Positions 36,101 to 44,284 of a stretch of 64,000 bases of DNA are shown here, in pieces. Under the pieces are notes generated by a model. It had not been told where the DNA came from. It saw nothing but the letters and a program-made list of their open reading frames with translations, and made no database searches. The DNA is from Streptomyces sp. B1I3. GTDB taxonomy: Bacteria > Actinomycetota > Actinomycetes > Streptomycetales > Streptomycetaceae. Position 1 is the stretch's first letter. Every line of letters starts with the position of its first letter. The translations under genes were made by a program, and so were the position numbers. The stretch is from contig NZ_JAUSYD010000001.1 in assembly GCF_030816615.1 (NCBI RefSeq), forward strand, positions 4,796,501-4,860,500, in the 5' to 3' direction.

Positions 36101-39100
36101 ACACCGGTGGGTCTTTCACCGTTTCCACCTGGGTCAAGCTGAACTCCACCGCCGCCAACAGCACCTTCCTCGCGCAGGACGGCGAGACCGGCAGCGGCTT
36201 CCAGTTGTACTACTCCACGGGGGCCGGCTGGACGTTCAACCGGCACGCCAACGACAGGCCGGGCACCGCCATCGTGCGCGCCAGTTCCGGCACCGCCGCG
36301 GTGACCACCGGCACCTGGACGCATCTGACGGGCGTCTACGACAAGGACGCCGGCCAGATCAGGCTGTACGTCAATGGCGTCCAGGCAGGCACATCGACCG
36401 CCTTCACCACCCCCTGGGACGCCACCGGGCCCCTCCAGATCGGGCGCAGGCTCGCCGAGGGCGCGTACGGGGAGAACGCCAACGCCTCGCTCAGCGACAT
36501 CCAGGTCTACGGCGAAGCGCTGACCGCGTCGCAGGTGACCGCGCTGAAGGGCGGCACCCTCCCCGCGGCCGGCAGCTCGGTCCGCACCACCAGCTGGGCG
36601 CTGGACCAGCGCGGCCTGCCGCTGTCGATGACCGACGAGAACGGAGCCACGACCGACTACGGCTACGACGAGGCCGGTCAGCAGACCAGCGTCACCGAGC
36701 CGGCCGTCAGCAGCGAGACCGGGGGCACCGCGGCGGTGACCGTCCGGCCGGTGTCGATGACCGGTTACAACACGTTCGGGGAGGACACCGAGTCCTCCGA
36801 TCCGCTCGGCAACGTGGTGACGACGGCGTACGACGCCGAGGGCCAGGAGTCCTCGACGACGATGCCCGGCTACACCCCGCCGGGGGCCTCGGCCCCGATC
36901 ACGGCCATGACCTGGAACGAGTACAACAAGCTCGGTCAGGTCACCGCCGAGGTCGACCCGCTGGGCAAGCGCACCGAGTACACCTACACCCAGCTCGGTG
37001 ACCTGGCCTCGGTCCGGGAGCCCGGCGGCGCCACGACGCGCTACACGTACACCACCAACGGCGACCAGCTGTCGGCCGTACGGCCCGGCGGCGCCCGCCA
37101 GGAGACCACCTGGGACTACCTCGGCCGCCCGGTCACGGACACGGACATCGTGCGCCAGCCGACCGAGCGGGCGTACACCTCGATCAACGAGTACGACGCT
37201 CCGGGAGGTGAACTCTCCCGGACGGTCAGCCCGACCGGGGTGAGCGAGTCCTACAAGTACAACGCCCTCGGTGAGACGACGGAGGTGACCGACGCCGCGG
37301 GCGCCACCAGCCGCTTCACGTACGACATGGACGGCCGGCCGCTCACGTCGGTGGACGCCGACGGAACCAGCACGGCCAACACCTACGACGGCTACGGCCA
37401 GCTGGTCGCCACGAAGGACCTGGACGAGACGGGCAAGGTGCTGCGTACCAGCAGCTCCACCTACGACCGTGCGGGCAACCCGACGTCGGTGACCGACTAC
37501 CGGGGCCACACCGTCACGCTCACCAACGACGCGACGGGGCTGATCACCAAGGCGGTCCAGCCGGTCTCGGAGACCGAGTCGATCACCACGACCTTCGGCT
37601 ACGACGCGGCGGGCAACCGCACGCGCTTCACCGACGGCCGCGGCAACTCCTTCCTCACCACGTACAACGCGTGGGGCATGGCGGAGAAGGAGATCGAACC
37701 CTCCACCCCGGCGCACCCCGACCTCGCGGACCGCACGTTCACGATGGTCTACGACGCCGCGGGCCGTCCCCAGGAGCAGCGCTCCCCGGGCGGTGTCGTC
37801 GTCAGCAACGAGTACGACGACCGGAGCCGGCTGGTCCGCCAGCACGGCACGGGCGCGGAGGCGGAGACCACCGACCACACCTACACCTACGACGAGGACG
37901 ACCAGGTCACCTCGGTGGCGGGCGTGGGCGAGGAGAAGAACACCTTCTCCTACGACGACCGCGGTCTGCTCCTGAGCGCCGAAGGCCCGTCCGGCACCTC
38001 CTCGTTCGCCTACGACGGCAACGGGGCGATGACCTCCCGCAAGGACGCGTCGGGCACGTCGACCTTCGGGTACGACACGGCGGGCCGGCTGGACACGGCC
38101 GTCGACGCGGCGACCGGCACCTCGATGACGTACGGCTACGACGTCGAGTCCAACGTCACCTCGATCGACTACGGCCAGGGCAAGGGGAAGCGAACCTTCT
38201 CGTACGACTCCCTGGGGCAGCTCACCACCGACGAGCTGACCTCGCCGACCGGCAAGACGCTGGCGTCCTTCACCTACGGCTACGACCTCAACGGCAACGA
38301 GACGTCGAAGACGACGACCGGTGTCGCGGGGGCGGGCACGAACACGTACACCTACGACTGGGCGAACCGCCTGTCGTCCTGGAACAACGGGACGACGACC
38401 GAGCAGTACGGCTACGACGCGTCCGGCAACCGGACCCGCGTGGGCGGTGACACCTACACGTACGACGCCCGCAACCGCCTCACCTCGGACGGGCAGAGCA
38501 CATACACGTACACCGCGCGCGGCACGATGCGCACGGTCACCGACGAGGGAGGTGTACAGACCTCGGTGAAGGCGGACGCCTTCAACCGGGTGATCAACGA
38601 GGGCGACCGGACGTACACGTACGACGGCCTGGACCGGACGCTCAAGGCGACCGACACCCAGGGCGGCTCGATGTACGACTTCGCGTACAGCGGAGCCGGC
38701 AACGACGTGGCGTCCGACGGCTCCACGACGTACAGCCACAACGTCGACGGTTCGCTGCTCGGCATCAAGTCGGCGGCCGGCTCGGTGCTCGCGCTGACCG
38801 ACGTCCACGACGACGTGGTGGGCCAGTTCACCGCGGCCGGCGAGGCACTGGCCGGCTCGTCGACGTACTCCCCGTTCGGCAAGGTCGAGCAGTCGCAGGG
38901 CATGGTCGGCCACCTCGGCTACCAGTCCGGATGGACGGACCCGGAGACCGCCAAGGTCAACATGGCGGCGCGCTGGTACTCACCGCAGACCGGCCAGTTC
39001 AACAGCCGGGACACGGTGGGCATGAACCCACTGCCGACCTCGGTGTCCGCGAACCGGTACGCCTACGCGGACCAGAACCCGATGACGGCCACCGACCCGA

Positions 39101-40842
39101 CCGGCCACTGGCCGAGCTTCGTCGACAAGGCCATCAAGAAGGTAAAGAAGAAGGTCAAGAAGACCGTCAAGTCGGCCTGGAAGAAGACCAAGAAGGCCGT
39201 CAAGAAGGTCGCCAAGACGGTCAAGCACGCCGCCAAGAAGATCAAGAAGGCGGTCAAGAAGGTCGTCCGCAGGGCCACGCGGGTTGTGCGCAAGGCCGTG
39301 CACTATGTGGCCGACAGCGTCAAGAAGGTCAAGAGATACGTCAAGCGCACGTATAAACGCGTCAAGAAATACGTCCACAAGGTCGTCAAACAGGTCAAGA
39401 AGACGGTCCGCAAGGTCGCGAAGGCCGTCACACACGTGGCGAAGAAGGTGGTGAAGGCCGCCAAGAAGGTCGGCAGAGCCGTCAAGAAGGCGGCGAAGGC
39501 GACAGCCAACTTCGTCAAGCAGCACGCCTCGACGATCGTCTCGGTGGCAGTCGGTGTAGCGGTCTTCGCGGGTTGCACGGGCGCGACATTCGGTGGGGGC
39601 GTTGTCGCCTGCGGGATGCTCGCGGGCGCTGCCGCCAACGCGGTCGGCTACGCGATGAGCGACGGCCCGAAGACCCTGGCCGGCTTCGCGACCGCGGTCG
39701 GCGTGGGAGCCCTGACCGGCGCCCTCGGCGGCGCGGCCGGCGGCGCTGCCTCCGGAGCGGTGGGCCGCCTGCTCGCCGGTGCCGGCGGCAAGGCGCTGAA
39801 CGGCGCGGCGATGGGCGCGGCGGGCGGCGGCGCGGAAGGCGCGGTCGGCTACGGCATCTCCTGCGTGACCAGCGAGGAAGGCTGCAGCGTCAGCGGCGCG
39901 GCGAAGGCCACGGCGGTGGGCGCGGCGAGCGGTGGTGTGTTCGGCGCGGCAGCGAGCAAGTTCGGCCGCAAGTCGACGTCGAAGCCGGAACCGGACGGAC
40001 AGCCGTCCTCTCCGGGGGGCGCTTGCCGAGTCGGCGTCCCGCACAGCTTCACCGGTCTGACCGGGGTCCTGCTGGCGAACGCCACGACCAAGCCGATCTC
40101 GCAGGTGAAGGTCGGGGACTACGTCCTGACGGCCGAGCCGGGCAAGAAGAAGAAGGAAAAGCACAAGGTCAAGGCGGTCATCGTCACGAAGACGGACCGT
40201 GACTACGTCGACGTCGTCATCGACACCAAGTCCGGCCCGAAGACGATCCAGACCACCAAGCACCACCAGTTCTACGAGTCCACGAAGGACGCCTGGACCC
40301 AGGCCGCCGACCTCAAGGCCGGCCAGAAACTCCAGAACGCCTCCGGCGGACCCGCGGTGGTGATCGACGTCAAGGCGTACACGGCGCAGCGCGTCACGTA
40401 CGACCTGAGCATCGAAGGCCTGCACACGTACTATGTGCTCGCTGGTGAGACGCCGGTACTCGTTCACAACTGCGATGGCGGCGTCGATTGGGTCAACGAG
40501 AACGCAAATATGAGTTCCGCAGCGCGGGCTTATGATGCTGGGGCGGCGGGTTCCAGGGCTGGCGTGGCCCCGGCGTTGCAGTACTACAAGGCTGGCGGGA
40601 ATCGCTTGTCTCAGATCAAATTCGATGGTTTTGATGCGGCCAACGGCGTGATGATCGACCGAAAGGTGAGCGTCACAACCTTCAACAAGACATACCGACA
40701 AGCCACGAATCAATCTCTGGCGCTTGAGCAGAACGGTTACAGCGGCCGGTGGGAAGTCCCCACTGCGGCTGAGGCCGCGCGGGCTCGGAAAGTCCTCGGC
40801 GGCCTCTTGATCACCAACATTCGAGTGAGGGTCGTGCCCTGA
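30112..40842 (+). CDS. Giant secreted RHS polymorphic toxin with HINT and Tox-REase-5-like tip
   Basis: 3576 residues. A Sec signal (RRRARGTALAVLVSFACMLT, cleavage after TASA, about residue 44) is followed by a DNRLRE-type domain (380-550), a DUF6531-like RHS opener (670-720), LamG-like lectin domains near 907-1133, 1197-1413 and 1942-2143, and many YD/RHS repeats. The RHS core ends with ARWYSPQTGQFNSRD and DPTGHW (2917-2998). A Lys-rich linker (3003-3137), a Gly/Ala hydrophobic stretch (3140-3280) and a HINT pretoxin domain (about 3304-3454, Cys in GGACRVG to LVHNC) follow. The tip (3455-3576) has FDGFDAANGVMIDRKVSV and Tox-REase-5-like spacing. GC drops at the tip. The start is uncertain; GTG 30055 is in frame but weak. 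Confidence 0.92.
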   Translation: MPARWHRPSQFFPPGPIGRRRARGTALAVLVSFACMLTTETASAAGESLPALSMPRMSLSGLWEWAESSPLHTPGQESGTARGKSHSAPTSQTRSDLGVGHRPGKGKGELDAYERYDDRADKAVSDPAAGNAKSFDAKTSKRNAKKSTATSDYYVNADGSTTVRHYASRSNFKAADGTWKPIDTDLTRDEDGRLQQSANSLDVEFAPDAADQQLASVDFGAGRSLAYALRGANKATPTVDEDNTATYADVLPETDLLLSPLTEGFKERLVLRSADAPNSWLFPLDVKGLTPRVTDTGDVEFTDADGEVTATIPHAFMEDSEVDPRSGDATLSRALTYELTTADGRPALRLTADRGWLDDPARVYPVTVDPTVAASNSTYTQNTIGGDHSTENQIKVGSYDSGTNKANSFLQFSSLGTTLKGQRVSAATLNVYAIWSATCTPEPFSVSPVTTSWTPSGVTSYPGPAYGAAIGSATAAPGDSCSNNAGGTNDLNVGVKMPVSLSKSWFDAVATGSPNYGLALTAPTGDGLHWKKFHSDNSAKAAFRPALDLTYTANTKPQINAQYPPENHQSNTLQPELLVYASDADKWPMTALTYAFEVYDADSDSTTPVATSGVQDKSSWKIPAGKLKWSKNYAWYVSVTDGYDSVMYSASRFATAVPQPPVTSGLAQNTDGHEFDPSDGNYTTEDTDAEIEVVGPSLSVERSYNSLDPRTDGAFGAGWATVTDMKAVEVKDGSGALTSVVVTYPGGEQVGFGRNADGTFVPPMGRYARLAPAASGGGYTLTDKDFTVYSFQQAVTGRAGTYAISAIKDYANRAETFTYTSGKLSKVTNTTSNRSLAFAWQTPAGATAPHVATVTTDAATAGDASTAQVWQYGYSGDQLTKVCPPADATKCTVYGYTTGNHYRTTVLDADPFAYWRLGETGGTVATDTIDLNQGRFNGLYRNVTLGGAGPLAGSTQKAATFNGTTSYVEIPSAPGATPSYTTVSLWFRTTQAGGVLFYYGDKPLSGTDPVGTTKKNTPAVYVGTDGKLRGCLAMSPGCMTTTASTATVTDGKWHNVALTGAATSQTLYLDGAKQGSLAGTINDWEQPYISFGAGVNTDGWPAMNASDPLGHFAGQLAEVAVYTEALDPSVITAQYQAATRSAGLLNRITTPNGKTQSAVTYGTTDDLVLQATDGDGGTWKLNPATVTGSSQVYRSAVMGSAPAGYWRMDDTQGAAQAANEVHTGFGTYSNVTQGVAGPFGTGDVTAAQFNGTSSYAEVPYAPWHGKGDRSVELWFKTAKPGVLVADQSKAVNDAAGASGPINPVLYVAADGKLRGHWYSAAGSAATDFGSKATVNDNAWHHAVLSAGGTTQTLYVDGVKQADFTGAPNDQTNSRTFIGAGFAKGWISAPADVSYFTGSIAEVAVHAGGLTEEQVEQHWSAYKASAGVAPVRTVKLTDPTGKTLTYVYDAEMGNRLLTAIDTNGKRSTYGYDTAGFLHTVTDANGNRSVTGHDIRGNTVSQTMCQDTAAGKCATDYYTYYPDSTTAFPPMDPRNDLVLTERDGRSSGPTDNTYLTSYAYDTAGNLTSVTTPPVPGHPAGRTATTTYTTATTPAAEGGTAKAPAGLVAEVVTPGGRRTTYSYFANGDIAEVTDANGAEERSTYDALGRQLTRTEVTDAQPDGLTTTLTYDKDDQVLTETDPPVTNRVTGAVHTGRTSTVYDADGNVSSQTVADLTGGDASRTTTITYDAYNRMASRTDPGGDTTAFEYDVYGNKVKETDPAGNVNTYTFDGEGRPLTTNLLGYTGDPADPSPPTTLVQESRAYDPAGRLASITDAMGHVTAYTYTDDGLAATVVRKDPANGLSFTEEANTYDAAGNLIRQVTNDGRTISAFTVDAADRTTSSILDPAGLARTTKVSYDPDDNVVSETDLDPANGRTSTEDTLYDNLGNVTGATLHDGTTAPVGRWKLAEAAGLTAADSSGGNRTATLGSAVTRSTEHGGAAVFNGTANAYGQTKGAAVNTGGSFTVSTWVKLNSTAANSTFLAQDGETGSGFQLYYSTGAGWTFNRHANDRPGTAIVRASSGTAAVTTGTWTHLTGVYDKDAGQIRLYVNGVQAGTSTAFTTPWDATGPLQIGRRLAEGAYGENANASLSDIQVYGEALTASQVTALKGGTLPAAGSSVRTTSWALDQRGLPLSMTDENGATTDYGYDEAGQQTSVTEPAVSSETGGTAAVTVRPVSMTGYNTFGEDTESSDPLGNVVTTAYDAEGQESSTTMPGYTPPGASAPITAMTWNEYNKLGQVTAEVDPLGKRTEYTYTQLGDLASVREPGGATTRYTYTTNGDQLSAVRPGGARQETTWDYLGRPVTDTDIVRQPTERAYTSINEYDAPGGELSRTVSPTGVSESYKYNALGETTEVTDAAGATSRFTYDMDGRPLTSVDADGTSTANTYDGYGQLVATKDLDETGKVLRTSSSTYDRAGNPTSVTDYRGHTVTLTNDATGLITKAVQPVSETESITTTFGYDAAGNRTRFTDGRGNSFLTTYNAWGMAEKEIEPSTPAHPDLADRTFTMVYDAAGRPQEQRSPGGVVVSNEYDDRSRLVRQHGTGAEAETTDHTYTYDEDDQVTSVAGVGEEKNTFSYDDRGLLLSAEGPSGTSSFAYDGNGAMTSRKDASGTSTFGYDTAGRLDTAVDAATGTSMTYGYDVESNVTSIDYGQGKGKRTFSYDSLGQLTTDELTSPTGKTLASFTYGYDLNGNETSKTTTGVAGAGTNTYTYDWANRLSSWNNGTTTEQYGYDASGNRTRVGGDTYTYDARNRLTSDGQSTYTYTARGTMRTVTDEGGVQTSVKADAFNRVINEGDRTYTYDGLDRTLKATDTQGGSMYDFAYSGAGNDVASDGSTTYSHNVDGSLLGIKSAAGSVLALTDVHDDVVGQFTAAGEALAGSSTYSPFGKVEQSQGMVGHLGYQSGWTDPETAKVNMAARWYSPQTGQFNSRDTVGMNPLPTSVSANRYAYADQNPMTATDPTGHWPSFVDKAIKKVKKKVKKTVKSAWKKTKKAVKKVAKTVKHAAKKIKKAVKKVVRRATRVVRKAVHYVADSVKKVKRYVKRTYKRVKKYVHKVVKQVKKTVRKVAKAVTHVAKKVVKAAKKVGRAVKKAAKATANFVKQHASTIVSVAVGVAVFAGCTGATFGGGVVACGMLAGAAANAVGYAMSDGPKTLAGFATAVGVGALTGALGGAAGGAASGAVGRLLAGAGGKALNGAAMGAAGGGAEGAVGYGISCVTSEEGCSVSGAAKATAVGAASGGVFGAAASKFGRKSTSKPEPDGQPSSPGGACRVGVPHSFTGLTGVLLANATTKPISQVKVGDYVLTAEPGKKKKEKHKVKAVIVTKTDRDYVDVVIDTKSGPKTIQTTKHHQFYESTKDAWTQAADLKAGQKLQNASGGPAVVIDVKAYTAQRVTYDLSIEGLHTYYVLAGETPVLVHNCDGGVDWVNENANMSSAARAYDAGAAGSRAGVAPALQYYKAGGNRLSQIKFDGFDAANGVMIDRKVSVTTFNKTYRQATNQSLALEQNGYSGRWEVPTAAEAARARKVLGGLLITNIRVRVVP

Positions 40843-41102
40843 TGGATGTCAACAAGGTCCTGGTTCGCGCATTCGTAAGCGTCGTCGTCTCGATCGACTT
40901 GACGGACGATGAAGATATTGATCCGGATATCGCGACGGATATTCTCGAACCTGCTGCCGCCCTGTTTCGTGATCTCTCGGAAGAGGGGCGTCGGGAAGTT
41001 ACTTCCCTGGTTCTTGAGTGCGCCGAACTGGAAGAGAACCCGGAGCGCAGGAGGGTAATTCTGGGGCTTCCGGAAGCCATTGGTCTTCTCGATGAAGACT
41101 GA
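40842..41102 (+). CDS. Cognate immunity protein of the RHS toxin
   Basis: 86 acidic residues, no family recognised. The ATG shares its A with the toxin stop (TGATG), which is tight translational coupling, and composition matches the lower-GC toxin tip. By the universal layout of RHS toxins the gene directly after the tip encodes the antidote. A small acidic helical protein suits neutralising a nuclease. The assignment is positional, not by homology. Confidence 0.75.
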   Translation: MDVNKVLVRAFVSVVVSIDLTDDEDIDPDIATDILEPAAALFRDLSEEGRREVTSLVLECAELEENPERRRVILGLPEAIGLLDED

Positions 41103-41173
41103 TCAGCGGTAAGTGAGGCGTGACCTCTTCGCTCGATCCCGCAACCGTCGCACTGGTTATCGGTAGCGAAATT

Positions 41174-41206
41174 GAAGCCCCGTCAGGCGAGTCCTGGCGG
41201 GGCTTC
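41174..41206. terminator. Terminator hairpin after the RHS immunity gene
   Basis: The GAAGCCCCG/CGGGGCTTC stem, extended through TCAGG/CCTGG with a wobble, lies 72 bases after the immunity stop and just before the integrase tail. Confidence 0.75.
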
Positions 41207-41215
41207 TGCGTGGGG

Positions 41216-41238
41216 TGACGGCAGTAGTTGACGGCAAC
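41216..41238. repeat. TGACGGCA double motif, copy 1 (att-arm-like)
   Basis: TGACGGCA, then five bases GTAGT, then TGACGGCAAC. It lies immediately 3' of the integrase stop codon (minus strand). Four such copies occur in this locus; see the findings. Confidence 0.6.
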
Positions 41239-41239
41239 G

Positions 41240-41775
41240 TCAGCGGACGAGCGCGGCGCAGGGCGGCGGTTCGTCGCCGTCGGCGTTGCCTGTCCCGGTG
41301 TTCGTCGGGCCGTCGAGCGCGCTGCAGAGGGCGTCGATAGCGTCTTGCTGGAGGCGGAGCCTCACGTGGGCATAGACGGTGGCGGTGACGCCGATGTGGG
41401 CGTGGCCGAGGAGTTCCTTGATCACGACGAGTTCGACGCCCTGCTCCAGAAGCAGGGTCGCGGTCGAATGGCGAAGGTCGTGGAAGCGGATGCGACGGAG
41501 GCCGGCCTTGCGGAGGAGCGTGGTGAAGGAACGGGTGAGGTTGGTCGGGTCGATCGGCCTGCCCTGTGGCGTGGTGAACACGTACCCGTTGTGCTGCCAC
41601 TCAGTTCCTGCCGCGTGCCCTTCGCGCTGCTGCTGCTCGTGTTGGTGCTTCAGCGAGTGGAGGCAGCGGGTGGGGAGGGCGATGCGGCGTTCGGAGGCCC
41701 GGGTCTTGGTGGGCAACGTGGTGAGTCCGCCGGTGCTGGTGCGCTGCAATGTGCGGCGGACGGCAGCGGTGCCCC
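41240..41775 (-). pseudogene. Tyrosine integrase C-terminal fragment 1
   Basis: About 178 residues of the catalytic domain of a phage/SLP1-type tyrosine recombinase. Visible are VRRTLQRTSTGGLTTLPTKT, the HxxR box FHDLRHSTATLLLEQG, the second box LLGHAHIGVTATVYAH (His and catalytic Tyr), and the natural end CAALVR. The N-terminal half, including the arm- and core-binding domains and the first catalytic Arg, is missing. Homology stops near 41775 and non-coding sequence follows. It is the longest of four fragments in the locus. The truncation means no function is expected. Confidence 0.85.
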
Positions 41776-42209
41776 GATCAAGGCGGTCCGCTGGCGCGGC
41801 CCGCGCGCGCCCGGCACCTCGGGGCCGCCGCCCGCTCCTGTCTCCGCCCCGCTCGCCGACGACCCCGCCGGTCCGGGCGCGCAACAGCCCACCCAGTAAA
41901 GCCTTTCCAGGGGCTCCGCCCCAGACCCGGGCCCTCCCTCCGAGGGGCAAGGGGGCGCGTGTCGGGTGCGGCTTCGTCGTGGTGTGGGGTTCGTGGTCGC
42001 GGGAGGGGGTCCCTCGCCGCCCGGTCACCGGAGGCGTACCAGGAACCCCCGGGGGCCGCCAAGGCCGAGCGCACGCGTCACGAAGTGGGCCTTGGCGGCC
42101 CCCGGCGAACCCTGGCATGGCAAAGCTGCCCGACCGACGAGGGACCCCCTCCCGCTCAGGCCGCGATCGTGCCGGAGGCCGGCCGACGGGTGGTCTTCTC
42201 CGAGGGCGG
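41776..42209. other. Non-coding gap holding a nested inverted-repeat element
   Basis: 434 bases without a credible gene. The right half (41999-42155) is a nested inverted-repeat element described separately. The left part is GC-rich sequence at the integrase breakpoint with no recognised content. Confidence 0.7.
41999..42155. repeat. Nested perfect inverted repeats, MITE-like or double terminator
   Basis: Outer arms are 18 bp and perfect: GCGGGAGGGGGTCCCTCG at 41999-42016 and its complement at 42138-42155. Inner arms are 18 bp and perfect: CCGGGGGCCGCCAAGGCC at 42049-42066 and its complement at 42088-42105, with a 21-base loop. A further 5-bp pair (CCAGG/CCTGG) lies between. No convincing target duplication was found. 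It could be a small non-autonomous element or a very stable terminator. Confidence 0.6.
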
Positions 42210-43412
42210 TCAGGACGCCAGCAGGTCGGCGACTTCGGGCACCTCTCGAAAAGCCCGCAGGCGGTCCAGCACGATCCGTGTGCGCTCTGCTGTTCGTTCG
42301 CTGCCGCTCTGCCCGAGTGCGAGCATGCGGCTCGCTGTCCCGGCTGCTGCCTCGGGCTCGTTGGCGTCGGCGTAGGCCACAGCCAGCCACGAAAGGTACA
42401 GCGCCAACTCCCTTGAGTGACTGGCGTCGTAGCGGCCGAGTACGTCCGTCAGCAGAGGTACGGCGCGCAGGGGCCGCCGCAGCTCGGTATAGACGCGGGC
42501 CTCCATGACCTGCAACTCCCCGGCGTCCATCCAGTACAGGTACGACGGCGATTCGGTGCCAGCCGAGTCCTCGGCCAGGGCCTCGGCCGCTTCTCCCAGG
42601 GCGGTCATCGCCGGGCGGTCCTGCCCGGCCCGGGTATGCGCCCAGGCCACACGGTCCAGGTACAGCGCGCGAGCCTTCGGCGGGGCGTTCGAACCGGCGC
42701 CCTCCAGCGCGGCGCGGGCCAGTCCTACCGCGTCCGCAGTGTGCCCGGTGTTGCTCCACTGGTAGGCCAGCGAGCCTGCCACGTTTCCGGACAGCACTCC
42801 GTCCCCGGCGGCCTGCGCGGCGCTCATACCGAGTCGGTAGATGCGTTCCGCCTCGGTATGCTCCCCGGCGTCGGAGGCGACCCATCCGGCGATCTGCGCC
42901 AACTCGCCGATGGCCCGCAGAAGGTCGCGTCCCACTTCGTCGGTGTGCACACCCTCGCGGTGCAGCCTCACCGCCGCTCGCAGCTCGCGCAGGGCGGGGC
43001 CGATCAGGTCCTTGCCGTACACCACGTCGTCGGCCAACCGTAGGCCGTGAACCCGCTGGGCCAGGTCGGCCACCTGCCCGGAGCCGATCCGGCGGCCCGT
43101 ACGGGCACTGAGCGGGGACAGCGGGTCGCCCGCGGGCAGGAAGTCGGCCACGGACAATACACGCGGCGCGGACTCGACAGGCCGAACGGCCTTCGCCGCT
43201 TCCAGCATCTCGCGGGGAACCTCCAGCACCCGCGCGAGGAAGGGCAGCCACTCACGAGGGGACCGAGTCCCGATCTCCCAGCGGGAAACATCGTTTCGCG
43301 TCAGAGGGACGCGCCCGGGAGCAGCCTCAGCCAGCGCCTCGGCGAGCCGCCGCTGACTCCAACCACGCGCCAGACGCAGCCGCCTGACCAGTTCCCCGAC
43401 CGTCTCCCGCAC
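42210..43412 (-). CDS. XRE-family HTH / TPR regulator
   Basis: 400 residues from GTG 43412. The N-terminal XRE helix-turn-helix reads ELVRRLRLARGWSQRRLAEAL...LTRNDVSRWEIGTRSP (residues 6-53), followed by a helical TPR-like region to the end (AAQAAGDGVLSGNVAGSLAY, RALYLDRVAWAHTRAGQ). This resembles Streptomyces regulators accompanied by small DUF genes. The two small genes transcribed away from it are likely targets. Upstream TTG/GTG starts in frame are possible. Confidence 0.85.
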   Translation of the reverse strand: MRETVGELVRRLRLARGWSQRRLAEALAEAAPGRVPLTRNDVSRWEIGTRSPREWLPFLARVLEVPREMLEAAKAVRPVESAPRVLSVADFLPAGDPLSPLSARTGRRIGSGQVADLAQRVHGLRLADDVVYGKDLIGPALRELRAAVRLHREGVHTDEVGRDLLRAIGELAQIAGWVASDAGEHTEAERIYRLGMSAAQAAGDGVLSGNVAGSLAYQWSNTGHTADAVGLARAALEGAGSNAPPKARALYLDRVAWAHTRAGQDRPAMTALGEAAEALAEDSAGTESPSYLYWMDAGELQVMEARVYTELRRPLRAVPLLTDVLGRYDASHSRELALYLSWLAVAYADANEPEAAAGTASRMLALGQSGSERTAERTRIVLDRLRAFREVPEVADLLAS

Positions 43413-43520
43413 CAGGCCAGCTTGGCAGACAGCAAGGCAGACACGCTGGCTACTCCGCAAGATTCACGCCAGCGAGATCCTGATCAATAGCCCGAGCCGA
43501 GCCGACGAAAGGGAGACAGG

Positions 43521-43862
43521 ATGGCCGAGCAGGCGACACAGTGGCCAGAGCGTGCCACAGCAGAGGGATCACGCCTGCTGCCGTGGACCACCCAGGACGG
43601 GCGCCCCTGCTACTTGAGCACCGACGGCCGGGGCTACCTTGCCAACCTCGCCGACAATATCGAAGCCGTACAACTCGGCATGGGCGAGGAGCTGCTGGAG
43701 TACGCCCGAGAGGCCATGGCCCCCGGAACGCAGACCCGGTCGGCGACTGAATACCGATGGCTGGCCCGCCGGTTGACCGAAGCCCTGTCCGACGCGCTCA
43801 GGGTCGCCGACTCACGCGGGCAGCGCATCCCAGACCCGGGAGAGGCGACCGAGGATGCCTGA
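43521..43862 (+). CDS. Small hypothetical protein beside XRE regulator
   Basis: 113 residues with no recognised family. Central segment: LPWTTQDGRPCYLSTDGRGYLANLADNIEA. It is soluble with charged ends. It overlaps the next gene by 8 bp and is divergent from the XRE regulator, an arrangement common in Streptomyces accessory regions. Confidence 0.65.
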   Translation: MAEQATQWPERATAEGSRLLPWTTQDGRPCYLSTDGRGYLANLADNIEAVQLGMGEELLEYAREAMAPGTQTRSATEYRWLARRLTEALSDALRVADSRGQRIPDPGEATEDA

Positions 43863-44142
43863 CTCCACGAACACCGACGCACCGGCCCGTAACGCCACGC
43901 GAAGTCGCTACCGATTCCGCGAGTACCACGTGACCACCGTCCCCGACCCCATGGCACTGCCAGCCCTCGAAGCGGTGTGCGTAACTGGCGAAGAACGCAA
44001 CTGCGGTGCCGCATCCGGCGCACTAAACGACCGGGACGAGCTGACCCGCTGGATCGCCGGGCACTGCGCCCAGACCGGCCACGAACTGTACGAGCAGACC
44101 ACCCGTGCCCTTCTCCGTGCCGAGCCCGGCGCATGGCAGTAA
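43855..44142 (+). CDS. DUF7848-like small protein
   Basis: 95 residues. The pattern FREYHVTTVPDP...VCVTGEERNCGAASG...LTRWIAGHCAQTGHELYEQTTR, with two Cys and two His, resembles a zinc-binding DUF7848 domain. It overlaps the preceding gene by 8 bp, so the two are coupled. The function is unknown. Confidence 0.7.
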   Translation: MPDSTNTDAPARNATRSRYRFREYHVTTVPDPMALPALEAVCVTGEERNCGAASGALNDRDELTRWIAGHCAQTGHELYEQTTRALLRAEPGAWQ

Positions 44143-44178
44143 AGTCCCCCTGCGCCAGCACTCCGGGCCCGCACCATC

Positions 44179-44200
44179 TGACGGCAGTAGCGACGGCAAC
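44179..44200. repeat. TGACGGCA double motif, copy 2 (att-arm-like)
   Basis: TGACGGCA, then GTAGC, then GACGGCAAC. It has the same orientation as copy 1 but no integrase fragment beside it. It sits 92 bases before the HINT-homologous junction of the second toxin scrap. Confidence 0.55.
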
Positions 44201-44284
44201 ACCCACGGATTTCCCCGCACAACCACGAACACCAGCGGAACCCGAAACCGCCGCTGATCTGCGAATACGCAGATAGAGAGGGGT

